In this document: positions 48,942 through 61,458 of the stretch, in pieces
How positions within the stretch are numbered: the first letter of the stretch is position 1
How the letters are laid out: each line of letters opens with the position of its first letter
Assembly: GCF_000143535.2 (NCBI RefSeq)
Contig: NC_037319.1
Span: 310,001-374,000, forward strand
DNA: 64,000 nucleotides
Origin: Botrytis cinerea B05.10
Taxonomy: Eukaryota > Ascomycota > Leotiomycetes > Helotiales > Sclerotiniaceae
Direction of reading: 5' to 3'
Made by a program: the position numbers and the translations under genes
Notes under the pieces: generated by a model
What the model was told of the DNA's origin: nothing
Seen by the model: only the letters and a program-made list of their open reading frames with translations
Database searches by the model: none

Positions 48942-50268
48942 GCCAACAAATGCGCGCGGCGTGCTAAGCCCTGAGTAAGAACAAGGGTCTGCTTGCTCCT
49001 GAAATCATCTGCGCCGCTAACACGAACTGCTGTAATGGAAAGGCTAGGCCGAGTGAGTTAAGACTGAGGTCGTATTGTTGTTGTTGTTGTTGTTGTTGAT
49101 GGTGATGATGGTGATGATGGTGATGATGATGCTGTTGGTAATTGCTGGGTCCAGCCTTTGAAGTGGTGAAGTGTTGAAAAGAAGGAGAAATTGAATTCGA
49201 TACAGCCGCCAGCGTCTCAACGACTATAAGGACCCACGTTCATTATTCTGGAACGATTGTGCCTCGTATGCGCCGAATATTTCAGATGTTGTCTATCTTT
49301 TTGCAGGAAAGGCCGCATTGCGACCCAAGAGTTGATGAGTTGACGATCTACGTTACTAATTCTGGAAGCATTGGTTAGATTCGCAGCTTGATGTGATCGA
49401 TGTGATTGATTGACGGCGGTTCATGACTGTGATGACGAAGAAAATGTACTAGGACCGGCCCAGTCTTCACCCACGAAAGTTGTCTGACAGCTGCTGGCCG
49501 ACCCGGAACACTAATCAAAATTGTTTTACTTCAGCCTGGACAATTTCCCCGCAAGTCAAAAGAACAAACATCCAATTATATCTTGTATTGTGGTCCAGGT
49601 GTGTGTTTGATCGCTGCACGATGCACGTCGTAAGTAAGTCTTGGGGATGGACGAGAGTGAGGACGAGGACGAGGGTGAGCAGGATGAGGACGAGGACGAG
49701 GATGAGGATGAGATACACGAGGGACATCAGATGCAGTCGTAGCCGCAGTCATCCTCATCCTCATCCTCATCAAACTCAAACTCAAACTCATACCCATACA
49801 TTCCCTCTCCCACTCCCATTCTCCTCACGACCACCTCCTGCAGTTGCTCGGTTCCGTGAAGGAATCTTGTTGACAAGGGATCTGAGCGGTAACACCCAAG
49901 AAAAACCATATTTGTGGCTTGCTCGTCACATCACATAAACCTCACCTCCTATTTTGCTTCTATTCCGGAAGGAAGAGAACTCCAGTCGAGGCAAGACAAG
50001 ACATGAGTCAGATTTATTTCTTCTTCTTCTTCCACGACTCAATTGCTTCTACGATTGTCTCAATTCCTCTTTACTACACAAATATGCGATTAACTTTAGG
50101 AAAACTCAATTGAAACTTGTTCAGAAACAGACAATAGGAGACCGTTTTCAAATTCACTGTCTGCCGCATGCGGTACAAATATGATGATAAAGATCATGTA
50201 GGATCGGGATTTTGTACAACACGCTCTAATTAATTTCGGAGCGGACGCATCAATAACACACACAAGCC
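48942..50268. other. intergenic with several microsatellites
   Basis: It contains a TTG run at about 49076-49098, GATGATGGT units to 49130, GAGGAC-type units (49655-49715) and CATCCT/AACTCA units (49748-49795). Upstream flank of the PH-domain gene. Confidence 0.6.
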
Positions 50269-51698
50269 ATGAGTACACACGTTGCTGAAGTCTTCAGAAA
50301 TCATGTAACAATGGACGACATTTCCATTAATTCTCAATCCGCGCAAATCTCGAGTTCGAGGAGAGTTTCGATGGAGGAATACTACAAACAAAATAATGAA
50401 TCTTCCGATCAGATACAGGAACCGGAAGTGGAGGAGGAACCAGAGGAAGAATCGGAACATGAGCCAGAGATGGAGATGGAGGACAAATCCACAAATTCGC
50501 TGTCAATGGCAGATCCTCTACTTGATTCTCCTCCGTCTTACGATGCTTCCGTTCGATCCCAAAATATGCGAAATCGTTTAAATATACAACCTCGAGAAGA
50601 TGAAGGGAGAGAAATCCTCCCAGGTTATTCTGCTGGTATAAGTTTGGAGAATGTGTTCATGAGGAAAATGGAGATGCAGGGCGCGATACACAGAGCTTCG
50701 GATAGGAATTGGTATCGAGTATACGCGACATTACAAGGAACACTTTTGACTTTTCACAAGGCCAAAGGCTCGGGGGTCTTTGGTTTGGAGCTTGGGGATC
50801 GAAAGAGTACACCGGATTTACCTGCTGGTACAAAACGTGGAAATTTGTTGGGAAGCTACAATTTACAGCATGCTGAAGTTGGCATTGCTGCAGATTACGT
50901 GAAGTGAGTTTACATGCACCAAGTATTAAAAGGGCCATACTGATTACTTACAGGAAACACTATGTCATTCGAGTCAGAGCAGAAGCAGATCAGTTTCTTC
51001 TGTCTTGCGTGAAAATCGAAACATTCGTCACCTGGCTTCAATCACTCTTCACAGCTATCAACCTTTCTATGCCTCTCGATGAACGACAAATACCACGAGA
51101 TCAATCTATCCCACGATCACGAAGACGAAGAAGAAGGGAACCCAGAGAGGTACAGGTCAACGATGAACTTATTCGAGCCCAAGAAGAACTCATCCGAACA
51201 CATTATCCCAACTTCGCAAGTTCGAATACTCCCGAAGGTAGAGCTATCACCACTTCCACTCGACCATCCACGGCTCGACCCTCAACCCAATCATCTGCAC
51301 CTCACACATCACGCACCCCCGGTGAATGCATCAACGAAGCCGAAGCCGCGCTGGATGCCCTTCGAGATATGGGTCTTATAAACAGCCGATCGCGTCGTCA
51401 TCGTACACTTCGACGCACACCAAACCCGAACCCCTCCCACTCTTTCTGTCCCGAAACGGGAAAATGGCGCCCAGAACATGCGTGGTCTCCTCGATACGAT
51501 ATGATATATGCCAAAAAATGCATGGCGATCCTCACAAGCCGCTCACCTCGAAAATCAAATTACTTAATCATGAAAGGAAAACAATGGATTGTGGATTGGA
51601 GTACCGGCTCATTAACCAGATGTGAACCTCCGGAATATGGAGAGGAGTATTGTGGGAGTTGGAAAATCAGCCATAATGGTACGCCGGTCAAGGCTTGA
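50269..51698 (+). CDS. PH-domain protein
   Basis: Two exons (50269-50903, 50954-51698; intron GTGAGT...ACAG) encode 459 residues. The first 120 residues are polar, with an acidic run (EEEPEEESEHEPE) and a PPSY motif that could bind WW domains. A PH domain runs from about residue 125 to 245: a strand with MQGAIHRASDRNWYRVYATLQGTLLTF, later KKHYVIRVRAEADQFLLSC, and the closing helix with invariant Trp (FVTWLQSLFTAINL). PH domains of this type bind phosphoinositides or proteins at membranes. The C-terminal part is basic (RSRRRRRREPREV) and ends in a conserved-looking module, GKWRPEHAWSPRYDMIYAKKC. I know of similar fungal PH proteins but cannot name a pathway. Confidence 0.86.
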
Positions 51699-52206
51699 AT
51701 TATAGAATTGGGATGGAGTTTTTTACTTCTTTTCATTTGTTAGGTTGGGAGTAATGGATGGGTTTATACTGGATGGGCAAAATTGGCGTTTCAAATATAC
51801 AGATCTCTTTGGTTTCGGATGAACCGCTTAAAGATACTACAGATACCAGGACGGGAACATGGGATATGAATTGAGGTGTTTCTGGAGCGTAGACGTTTTC
51901 TTTATGCGTTTGTATTGTTATATAGTACGCAACCGACGATTGCAAGGTCTTTCATATAATACTTTATACTTTATCGTTTTAATGTCCTGGACTTGATGAA
52001 GACCAACCTTCATAGTAACTCCTGTCTACACCGGATCCCTTTTTTGATATCGCCAAGCGCCATGAGGTGAAATCCAATAAATGCCCATAAATCTACACAT
52101 CCCATCCCCTTCCTTAACTACACCCAAACTCCCTTCTTTACCAAAAGATCTCACATTGTCGTTCCCCGTCCCTCATCACATCCCCAACTCCCATAAACCA
52201 CGAAAC
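51699..52206. other. convergent intergenic spacer
   Basis: 3' flanks of the PH-domain and Nnf1 genes. A C/A-rich frame at 52081-52206 is not supported as coding. Confidence 0.5.
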
Positions 52207-53007
52207 CTACGTATCCCTCAACACATTCTCCGCCTCCAAAGCCTCCTTCCCCAACCCATCCACCTCCCGATCCATGACCTCATTCGCGCGATCCAAATCT
52301 TCCACGACGATTTCAACCCCTCGCACTAATTTCTCAATCTCCTCTCGCTGTTTCTGGATCTCATCTGCGAGACTCGCGTTTTGCGATTGCGTCGTTTGGA
52401 GTTTGGCGTTGAGTTGCGATTGTTGGGTTGTGTAGAGGGGGGTGAGATGGGCGGCTAGGATGGAGGGCGCGGGGAGGGTATGTGGGCTATGAGAGGGGTG
52501 AGGTTAGTTTTTTGCGCAGAGGGATAGTGATATTAATGGTGATAGTAGAGAGGAATCGACAATAAACACACTAGAAACCAAAGAAAGCTAGAAAGCTAGA
52601 AAGAAAAAAAGAAAGAAAGTAAATATATATACTCACGCAACACCCACATCCCTCCCCTCCGTCTCCGCATCCACACCCCTCGCCTTCCTCCGTCGCGCGC
52701 TCTCAATCACTCCCTCCAATCCGTTCAATCGCTCCACCACTCTGCGCTCTTGCAATATCATCTCGAATTCATCGAGTGCGAATTGGCGTAATCGGGAGAC
52801 CATCTGGCCGTGCACGGCTTTGAGCGCTTCCGGCGCATTGCGCGATATCGATGGGAAACAGGAGGAGAAGGCGGGGTACGAGATGGTGTGCAGAGCGGAG
52901 GCGAGTGATTTTTCGTAGACGGTGTAGAGGGCGGTGGCGCGGGGGCCGGGGGTGAGGGGGATGGGGGGTTGGGGGGGAGGGGAGGGAGAGGGCGAGGTGC
53001 TGGGCAT
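52207..53007 (-). CDS. NNF1: kinetochore protein Nnf1 (MIND complex subunit)
   Basis: Two exons (52637-53007, 52207-52486; intron GTGAGT...TCATAG) encode 216 residues. After a Pro/Ser-rich start comes the family signature PGPRATALYTVYEKSLASAL...YPAFSSCFPSI, then a helix with LRQFALDEFEMILQERRVVERLNGLEGVIESARRR, typical of Nnf1. The second exon supplies the C-terminal coiled coil (LAAHLTPLYTTQQSQLNAKL). Nnf1 pairs with Mtw1 in the MIND/Mis12 complex that joins inner and outer kinetochore. The start is the only in-frame ATG before the signature; the frame stays open without an ATG well upstream in Pro/His-rich sequence, so the 5' end is less sure. Confidence 0.9.
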
Positions 53008-53975
53008 GGTTGGGGTTGGGGTTGGGGTTGTGGTTTGAGGTTGTGGTGGAGAAGGTTCTTTGGGTGGTGGTGGTGGTGGTGGCAAAATTTGAGTCGGGGG
53101 GTAGGGGTGAGGGTGAGGGTGAATTATATGGTTGTGGCTGTAATTGTAATTGTGGTTGCGACGGTGAGGATTTTGCGTATAGATGAACGAGCGATTGTTT
53201 ACTTTACATTTTTTTGCGATTTGGTTGTCGCGACGAATTGACAGCGGAATGACGCGTTTTCGCTAGTTTTAGCGTGTGTTTTTAGCGTTGGTTCCCCTGG
53301 ACTTTTGATGGGTTTCAGGTGATTTTTTGTTTGATGACTGACCTTGAGCTTCCTAGAATATATTTTTACTGCCTTTTTCTTTCTTTTTTTTGATGGATTG
53401 AAAAATAATGAGCTGGTATCTCCAGGTTGGATTCATTGTGGTATTTTCTTATGTGGAGAATATCTACTTGAGGTGTATCTGACTTGGCTACTGGTGTCAT
53501 TTGGCGAGCAACACCTGATTGTAAAGTGACTGAGTGTGAACAGGAAGAGCACAGCACACTCATGATCAACTACGTCTATGGGAAGTTATACGTTACAAGT
53601 CTTGATGACGGTAATCAAAACGACCAAGTGGCGTACTATCGTATCTATTAGCATTCGTACCGGTGCCAGAAAGCTTCATGTTTATCTGGCAGCAGTTTGC
53701 AGGACTACAAGTTTATCATGGGCTCGATCATTTTAATAAGTTCCTGTTACAACTCATGAACCATCGTCAACTTTGCGTGTAGTCAGTACTGCAATTTTCC
53801 AGCGAAAGATCATGTATTGGACTATCTTTCCCACAATCCCCAAAAGCTGTTACATCGGGTGTAATGCTATCTTTCTTCGACACCGACTATGTGTTTGGAC
53901 GAATCGCGACCCGCTTCTTCAAATTATAGCAAACAAAACCCCAAGTTGAAAAATACATATTCAAGAGCTGTGGAA
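53008..53975. other. intergenic, G-rich then AT-rich
   Basis: Next to the Nnf1 start the + strand has GGTTGG, GGTGGT and GTGAGG repeats. The rest is AT-rich 3' flank of the CorA-like gene. Confidence 0.5.
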
Positions 53976-55479
53976 TCAAACTGGTCTAAAATGTTTTTCT
54001 TCCTCTTTAAAGATATCGTTTCGTGCCTTCTTGCTCTTTGCTTCAAGGTCCCGAAATTTATCATCTCTCTTCTCTAGCATTTTCTTAGTTCTTCTTTGCC
54101 AGAGGAGCCACATGCCTAACAAAGTTACAGTGGTCGGAACCGTAGCTGCCCAGTAAATATAAAATTTCTTAGAGACGATTCCCGCATAATCACCATGTTG
54201 GAAGTTGAAGAATGTGGTACTGAAAATTGCCTATACTCCAATTAGCTATCTAAACGGGTGAATATTTACGTTTGTGTTAAAATTACTGCAAAAAATGTAC
54301 CAGGTAGAAACAAAATGCCTAGTAATGACATAGTCGTCTGTTTCCTTGTTTCTAGCATTACTTCTAGATCTCTCTGTGTTTTCTCCATTTCTCTTCTCTC
54401 TTCTTGTTTTGTTTCCTCTAGAAGTGCCGTTTTTCGACTCAGCAATTTACTGAATTGCCGCTGTTTCTCTTGCTTGTAGATATCCAGCGAGACCAAATTT
54501 TCCAACACCTCCCCAATTAACTTCAATCTCGAGATTGTAACTTCACGATGGGTGCTTATTCCCTGAAGCTTAGACTGAAGCAGTTCAAGCCTCCCTTCCA
54601 TCATTGTTTGAAGCTTTTTTAATCTTTCCTTTCTTTCAACCGGCCACAAAGTTTTGAACTCGTATAATGTTTTCTCCATTTTTTGTACAATAGTGATATA
54701 CCCTTCCGGCCGCTTCCACAACACATTCTTATGGCAATCTACCAAGTCACTATTGATTTGTGAAAGGTTGACTTTATCTCGCTTGGTAAAGTCTGGATGT
54801 GCATATATGTGGGATGCATCGACTACTTGTTTTTCTAAGATCCGGACTCGCTCTCGATTGTCTCGGTGACGTTTATCTTCTCCAAAATCAATGTCACAAG
54901 AAAAGACCAGAGCAGGCAGGAATAAAGGGTGATCGATCTCACTGATGCATTGACGAAGACATGTAATACATTGAGTAACATCAGCCCGAGGCGTACCCTT
55001 GAAAAAGGCATTCGTGATACCAGTCTTGAGGGAGTGTGAAAGAACCAATTCCCAGTTTCGAGCATTGGATGGCTTTTTTACGTCGCTCTTGCGGTATATT
55101 ATCTCTGTCGATGATCAATATTATACCATATTAATATCTGACAATCACTTACGAAGATAAAGATCGTTATCGTTTTGCTCATATCCAGACCAGTAAAATG
55201 GGCCCACTGCGCTTAGAGTCTCAATCCATGAGTGAGGGAGATGCATTGCGTCCACAATCTTTTTATGAAAGCCATTAGGTAAAGATAAAAACTTGGGTTC
55301 GAATGTATGGGGATGGATTGCATTTCTTTGTAAGCTGGTACCGTTAGTAAGAACAAAGTTTCGTAATACTAGAGCACCCAATCGAATTCATGTTTGAGAC
55401 CATATCTTCATGATCAGACAGATACTATAGAGCGAAGCACACTCATGCTAGTTGACTTTCCAGCCAAGTTGGCTGACAT
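53976..55479 (-). CDS. CorA-like divalent-cation transporter
   Basis: Exons are 55443-55479 (tentative), 55153-55368, 54287-55104 and 53976-54230, giving about 441 residues. The large N-terminal domain ends in a long charged helix (MMEGRLELLQSKLQ...LLEETKQEERREMEKTQRDLEVML). Two spans follow, TMSLLGILFLPGTFFAAIFSTTFFNF and FYIYWAATVPTTVTLLGMWLLW, the CorA arrangement. The GTFFA-AIF junction requires donor GTAATT at 54286; the later GTAAAT would break the frame before span 2. The canonical GMN loop is absent, as in many fungal CorA-like proteins, so Mg2+ transport is not certain. The first exon and its donor (GTGTGC) are a guess based on phase. Confidence 0.82.
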
Positions 55480-57534
55480 GATAAACTGATCGAATCAACT
55501 ACAGGAATTCACGACACCTTGCTATGATATAACCAGTAAAATCAAAGGTTCGCGATCATCGCTTCGTCATTCACATCTCATAGGATACCTGAAATGAAAT
55601 GCTTTGTGGCAGTGGAAATCCTCACATAAGTCTAATTCCTCCGATGCACCCTTGATTTCTGTTTTCGAATCTGCCCTGAAATTTGTAAGCTTTATTCCAA
55701 CTTCGATTTCAACAACATATCAGTATATCAACACCGTTCAAGCAATTCAATATTAACCATTTCTTCATTTGAAAGTCAGAACTCACCTTTTGATTCAAAA
55801 AATCATCAAACTCTTCGGCCTCAAGAAGGGTCTCTTCGGTCACTGTGGTTCGGTATTCTGGATCCTTTTACACCAGTTAAATCATCAACGTCCCGATAGA
55901 AAACAGCGAGTGTTCACCATGTTCATCAGATCAGGTGACTTACAGCATAGAGAAAAGTTTCGAAGCATGTTGTTTTTTCTTGCACTATGGTGCAATCTCG
56001 CAAATGTTGGTCGAATAAAAATTTGTCCATGATAAACTCAACGACTTAAAATGACTAAATATTGATTACGGCGCGGCAAACGGAATCACCATTAATACAC
56101 AATTCATGAGGCTCAAAATCATTTCATTCTCGGATTTCTTACTGAATGAAGTCACCGATAAGATGCATAGTTCCTGCGAGTGTGTATATGAGTGAGGCTA
56201 AAGCACCATGTAGCACCACTTTAAGCCAATGAATGCGGCTTACTCAAGAACAGCGAATAAACGACTGTCCATACAGACACCTTGTGCCATTCACCTATTG
56301 GCTACGATAGTACCTACATATTGGCCTCAGCTACCACATTTAATGGCATGTAGGTGACTGGTTGCACGCCTTCACAATATGTGGCTTGTCATGAACAAAT
56401 AAATTTTCTTCTACTGCATAACTGTAATCTGCTCACATTGGTGATTCGAGGATACAACTGGGTACCCTATGATGTTTATTGAGTGATGATGCTGGCAGAT
56501 ATGAACCTGCACAGATTTCTTACTTAAACCATTAGGTACCTTTGGCAATCTTCTTTGCTAGTCACACAATGGGATATACTTGTAGGGCTCAAATTCCGGT
56601 TCATGTTATGGTATTTATGGAGATTGGTGATTTCACTTTCCACGCTCGTGTGAATTCCCAGCTAGAATGTATTTCGGAATGTAGATCTTGATACTGATAT
56701 TTATCTAGTGGCTCTACGTCGGATTACTGCAGTGCATTTCACGACACAACAGGAAAGTTTGGATCTTGTAGTTAAATTGATGAGGATTACGAAGATTGAT
56801 GAACTTGGTCGATCACCATAAACTATCACGGGGTTTTCATTGACTGATGGATATCTATTCGTGCAAAAAAATGGAAAAAGAAACTAAACTTTTGTTCATA
56901 TAATTCCACTGCGTGATACAAGGAGAAATTTCGCAGACAAAGAATGGAGGACTGGAAATTCCATTTCGGAGAAGCTTTGAATTTTAAATCGAATGGGGAG
57001 AGAAGGATGATGTATCCAATAAAGCTCTCCTGGATGTCTGCTACAATCCTCGTCCTCCCTCCTCCCTATTTTTATCCAAGGATTTTTCATGGTATGCATA
57101 TAACTTTGAGCCCCAGCTCTAATGGACTTTGAAATTCGACCTGTACCTCCATGTTACAGTGGTTGAACTGTAATCTCCTAACCGATATTTTCACGAGTGC
57201 GTTTTTTAAGTGGAGGTCCACGAGAATTCCCATAACAAGTGTATCATTGGTATTATCCCAGAACCAATGCCGGCAAACAAAACCAACTGGCCCCTTGACC
57301 TTTTCGAGCGATGTGTTTCCCACCATTTGAGCCATGAAGATTTTTGCTACTGCACAATCTACCGGAGACTGTTGCTACTGTGGCAAGTAACGATAGCTAC
57401 AATTCGTAATGATACTTGACATGATATCAAGCAGGCCGATGCAATCCCCTCCCTGATGGAATAATTTCACGGTAATTTTCCAAGTTGCGATATTGCAGTC
57501 CCAGCCAAGGTAAGACCTGCAATTGTTGATATCA
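55480..57534. other. intergenic, no gene seen
   Basis: About 2 kb of AT-rich sequence. Frames at 55769-56032, 56896-57132 and 57087-57335 show no family pattern and no splice partners. Confidence 0.5.
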
Positions 57535-58647
57535 TTATCCGTCCAGTAACTGAGCCAAAACTTGCTCCCTGTAATTGGGTTGTAATAATTTGTCGATCAT
57601 TAAGAGTTGCGAATCGAGTTTTTTGGATATTCGACGCATGCGATTCCAATGTGATTTGCCATAAAATCGCTTGTAGTACTGTATCGACCCCGCGTTGTCT
57701 ACATGGTGAATAATGAGGCATAGCTCACACACAACATGATTGGATAAATGATTTGCGAGAAGCTCTAGAAAATGTAACTTTTGATAGGGTTGGGTATTGA
57801 GATGCTGAAGATATTGATTTCTCATTCGTTTTTTGATGTGCGGACTGCAAATCGAAAAGGCAGCAGCTGATGAGATGGGCACTCGGTCAAGGATATCAAG
57901 TAAGATATCCATCGGCATTTCCTCTATCTTGGACAACTTCAGAGCATTTTTGACCGTACATAACAGACTATTCCATCGCCAATTGTCTAATACCGTCAGG
58001 CTGCGTGCGGGAGGTATACTCCGCGAAATCATGACATCGAGGCGGTCCAATAGTGATTTTAGAAAGGGAATAAGCAATTGGATTGCCAGTATAAAATATT
58101 CATATCGAGGAGAATGTACCAAATGAAGCCGTAATTGGCAAATACAAGAAGTATTATCATACATTGGATGTGATTTTGTGTTGATATTGGTGGAGAATTT
58201 CAAAAAAGCTTGTAACGAATTGACCTTATCGCTGGAAGTGTCAAGAATTGGGATCTCTATCAACTTAAATAATGATGAGTGGTTGCTTTCAGATCTACTA
58301 TGACGTCTGAAGCACTTGCAGTCTTGCACTATGAAATGTGGTTAGTCAATCACTCTTCGTCCGCCTAAACAGATTAGTGTAGTGATTGACGCCTTGAAAT
58401 CTCTCATACCTAGGTAATATTGAGCAATTTCGTAAAGTGAAATCAAAGGTAAAAAATTACATGATCTATCAAAACCATACTTGGGGCAATGAGAGTTCAT
58501 ATACACCAACAGAAGAATGGGATGAACACTTCCAATTGGTCGTGTTTCAATGGGAAAAGTAAGACTGCCATCTTCAGGACTCGTACTTTTAAGTTCATAC
58601 GCAATTCGTATATAAGCTTCTGGGCCAGCAGATGATGCACTTGGCAT
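57535..58647 (-). CDS. divergent F-box-like protein
   Basis: Two exons (58410-58647, 57535-58328; intron GTATGA...CATAG) give 343 residues. The first part (FPIETRPIGSVHPILLLVYM, LYEIAQYYLVQDC) is not recognised and may be a degenerate BTB-like region. Around residue 220, MPMDILLDILDRVPISSAAAFSIC resembles an F-box, and HFLELLANHLSNHVVCELCLIIHHV matches the pattern after the F-box in many fungal F-box proteins (LxxLLxxxLxxxxxCxxCxxLH). If real it would be a substrate adaptor for SCF ubiquitin ligases. The mix of a strange N-terminus and an internal F-box is unusual and could reflect a fusion or a partly decayed gene. Confidence 0.5.
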
Positions 58648-59112
58648 TCTTCCTGCACTTCAATCTGATTAAGGTAAGTCGACGAGTCTGTGCGGTTCAA
58701 GACTTCAAGTGGGTGGCTCAAGATCTACTTTGAAAACACATCATCGCAGGGCGTTAGAAAGCTTAAGAACTGGTAAAAAGGTAATTCGAGTAAGGAATCT
58801 GATAGTTGGTTGAATTTTGCGAAGGTGACATGATTATAAGAGGACCGACATTGATGTTGACGTTGATGTTGATGTTGATGTTGATGCCATCAAATGATCA
58901 ACAAGCCCTCAATTTCAGCGAAACAGTTTAGCCGAAGAATTGCCGATGAGTGCACTGCCAAGGTTGGGGTGCATTAGTGCGGATTGCCTGCGGTTAATAC
59001 CTTGAGAATCACGAGACTATACCACCTCACAGCATTTTTATCTTTACATACAATTGGAATCTTATACCCTCTGTGTTTGGTATGAATCTCGGCAAGTCTG
59101 AGTCTTTGGTTA
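58648..59112. other. intergenic, contains GATGTT repeat
   Basis: A short array of TTGATG 6-mers lies at about 58852-58888. Divergent promoters of the F-box-like and D-LDH genes must lie here. Confidence 0.6.
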
Positions 59113-61458
59113 ATGAAGCACGCATTTAACATGAATCGTCTTCTATCGCCTATTTCTCAAGCTAGTAAACACTCCGTCCCCGCTAAAATGCCAGCCAGTA
59201 CCTCAGCATTGCGCCAGAACTTAGCCAAAAGTCTATATGGTAGATCTTCAATGCTGCGAAGACGGTTCACGTCAAATTCGGCCCATGCTTCCCACAACGG
59301 CACTGCTCCTCCTGCCACTTTCAGCAAGTCAACAGTGTTATTGTGTTCTCTCGCATCTGCAACTGCATCACTATGTTTTGGATATGGATATGTGTCATAC
59401 AAAAGTAGAACCGATCAAAAAGGGTTTGGGTCTTCCATAAAGTATGCAGAACCATCTGTCATGCTTCAGGTGAGCTATCACGGAAACAATACTCTCACGT
59501 GATAATCGATTAAGCTAAAACATAAATCAGGCCATTCAGGAAATTGCCAATGTGTTGGGAGACGAATCTATTAGTTATGATGAAGATGAATTATTGAGAC
59601 ATTCTTACTCGGAATGGTCAACCTCAAATTCCGAAACTAGACCTCTCGCTGTCGTCTATCCGAAAGATACAGGTGATGTTGTCAAAATTGCAAAGATTTG
59701 CTCCAAGCATAAAGTTCCGATGAGTGGGTCCCTGTGAATGATCCTGTGGCCTTCAATCAGACTGACTGGTTGAAAATAGTACCGTTTGGTGCGGGCTCAA
59801 GTGTGGAGGGTCATATTTCCACTCCTTGCTCGGGGTTGAGCATTGACTTTGTGAAGATGGACAAAATTATTCAATTTCATCCAGATGAGTAGGTCTGATG
59901 GCTATCATTATGGAACTACGTTGACTCTGAGAAGTATGGATGTTGTCGTACAGCCAGCTGTGAATTGGGTGAATCTCAACGAGCAAATCAAAGATACCGG
60001 ACTTTTCCTACCATTAGATCCTAGTCCAACGGTATGTCATTCAGAGGGAATAATTCTATTAGGTGCTTGACTTATTCTCTAATATTCCTAGGCTCACATT
60101 GGGGGAATGGTCTCTACAAACTGCAGGTAATGTCATCCGCTCCTGAATATTCCTGGCAGGTCTCATATTTCTAAGTGGTACCAATGCAATGAGGTATGGC
60201 ACCATGAAAGACTGGGTCATTAATCTAACTGTTGTTTTGGCCGATGGTACTGTAATAAAAACTCGAAGAAGACCACGGTATGTTTCCATCTTTCGATTTG
60301 ACCTTCACGCTGCATGCATCATCCACTCTAACCATAAGGTAGTAAAACTTCCGCAGGTTATAATTTGACTTCTCTCTTTGTAGGAGCAGAAGGTACTTTG
60401 GGGTTGATTACAGAAATCACTCTCAAGCTGGCCGTAGTTCCCGATGCTACTAGTGTTGCAGTGGTTACATTTCCTTCTGTTGTTGATGCTGCGACAGCTG
60501 CTTCAAAAATCATCAGGACAGGAATTCCTTTAGCGGCCATGGAAATTATGGATGAAGTACAAATGCAGGTTATCAATAAGAATGGAGGCACTGGAGGAAG
60601 GAAGTGGGAAGAGCGACCGACTTTATTTTTCAAGTAGCTGTCTATCGAATAATCTCCTCATTCCAATATTGTACTGATGAGAATAGATTTTCTGGCACAG
60701 AGCAAGCAATAAAGGACCACATCCAGCGAGTACAGACTATAGCCAAACAATGGAAAGGTGGAGAATTTCAATTCGCAAAAACAGAAGAAGACAAAATTGT
60801 TCTATGGTCCGCGAGGAAAGAAGCTCTATGGGCAATGCTAGCACAACGGCCACCAGGTACTGAGATTTGGAGTACAGATTGTGCGGTACCTATGTCAAGG
60901 TTAGCTGAGATCATTGGTAAATTGCGAGATCTCCCAAGCTTCACTTGCACTACATCACTGATACACCTATAGATATTTCGAAAGCAGAATCAGGGAAACT
61001 CGGCTTATTTTCTAGTGTGCTCGGACATGTAGGAGATGGAAATTTTCATCAAGCTGTTATGTATAACCCTAAAGATCCAATTGAGACAGCTGCTGTCAAG
61101 AAATGCGTTTATGATATGCTTGACAGAGCATTGGAGATGGAAGGAACAAGTTCTGTTCGTACCTTTACGCCATACGGGCTTTCGTTTGCTAACTTTCGTT
61201 AGGGCGAGCATGGAATAGGGCTTGGTAAGAAGGTGAGTAACGAAAATTTGAGGCTTCGGTTGATCTGTATAGCAGCAGCAATACTTCAAATATCCAATAA
61301 ACATCGATTGTGGCCCCATAGCTAAAAACTATTAGGATTGCTTGATGAAGGAACTTGGTCTCGATACAATTACTGTCATGAAAAAACTCAAGCACTCTCT
61401 TGATCCAAAGTATTTACCCAATTTACGTGCAAGGAGAGAGGAAGCTAATTCGAAATAA
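59113..61458 (+). CDS. DLD1: D-lactate dehydrogenase (cytochrome), mitochondrial
   Basis: Eleven exons (59113-59469, 59531-59723, 59780-59888, 59935-60031, 60092-60126, 60176-60277, 60343-60633, 60687-60916, 60973-61154, 61203-61232, 61336-61458) encode 582 residues, near the length of yeast Dld1. The N-terminus is basic and Ser-rich with a hydrophobic segment ([21 protein letters not shown]), fitting import into the inner mitochondrial membrane. The FAD domain has [44 protein letters not shown] and [17 protein letters not shown]. The C-terminal domain has [10 protein letters not shown] and [15 protein letters not shown]. It oxidises D-lactate to pyruvate and passes electrons to cytochrome c. 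EGT-SS-GEHG replaces the more usual CTGEHG. The intron after it has a non-consensus donor, GTTCGT. Confidence 0.94.

Noticed and set aside
49480..49938. Arg/Thr- then His/Pro-rich plus-strand frame
   Set aside because: Produced by the GAGGAC and CATCCT microsatellites.
55769..56032. 87-codon plus-strand frame
   Set aside because: No family pattern, no promoter or splice signals, low-complexity Leu/Phe content.
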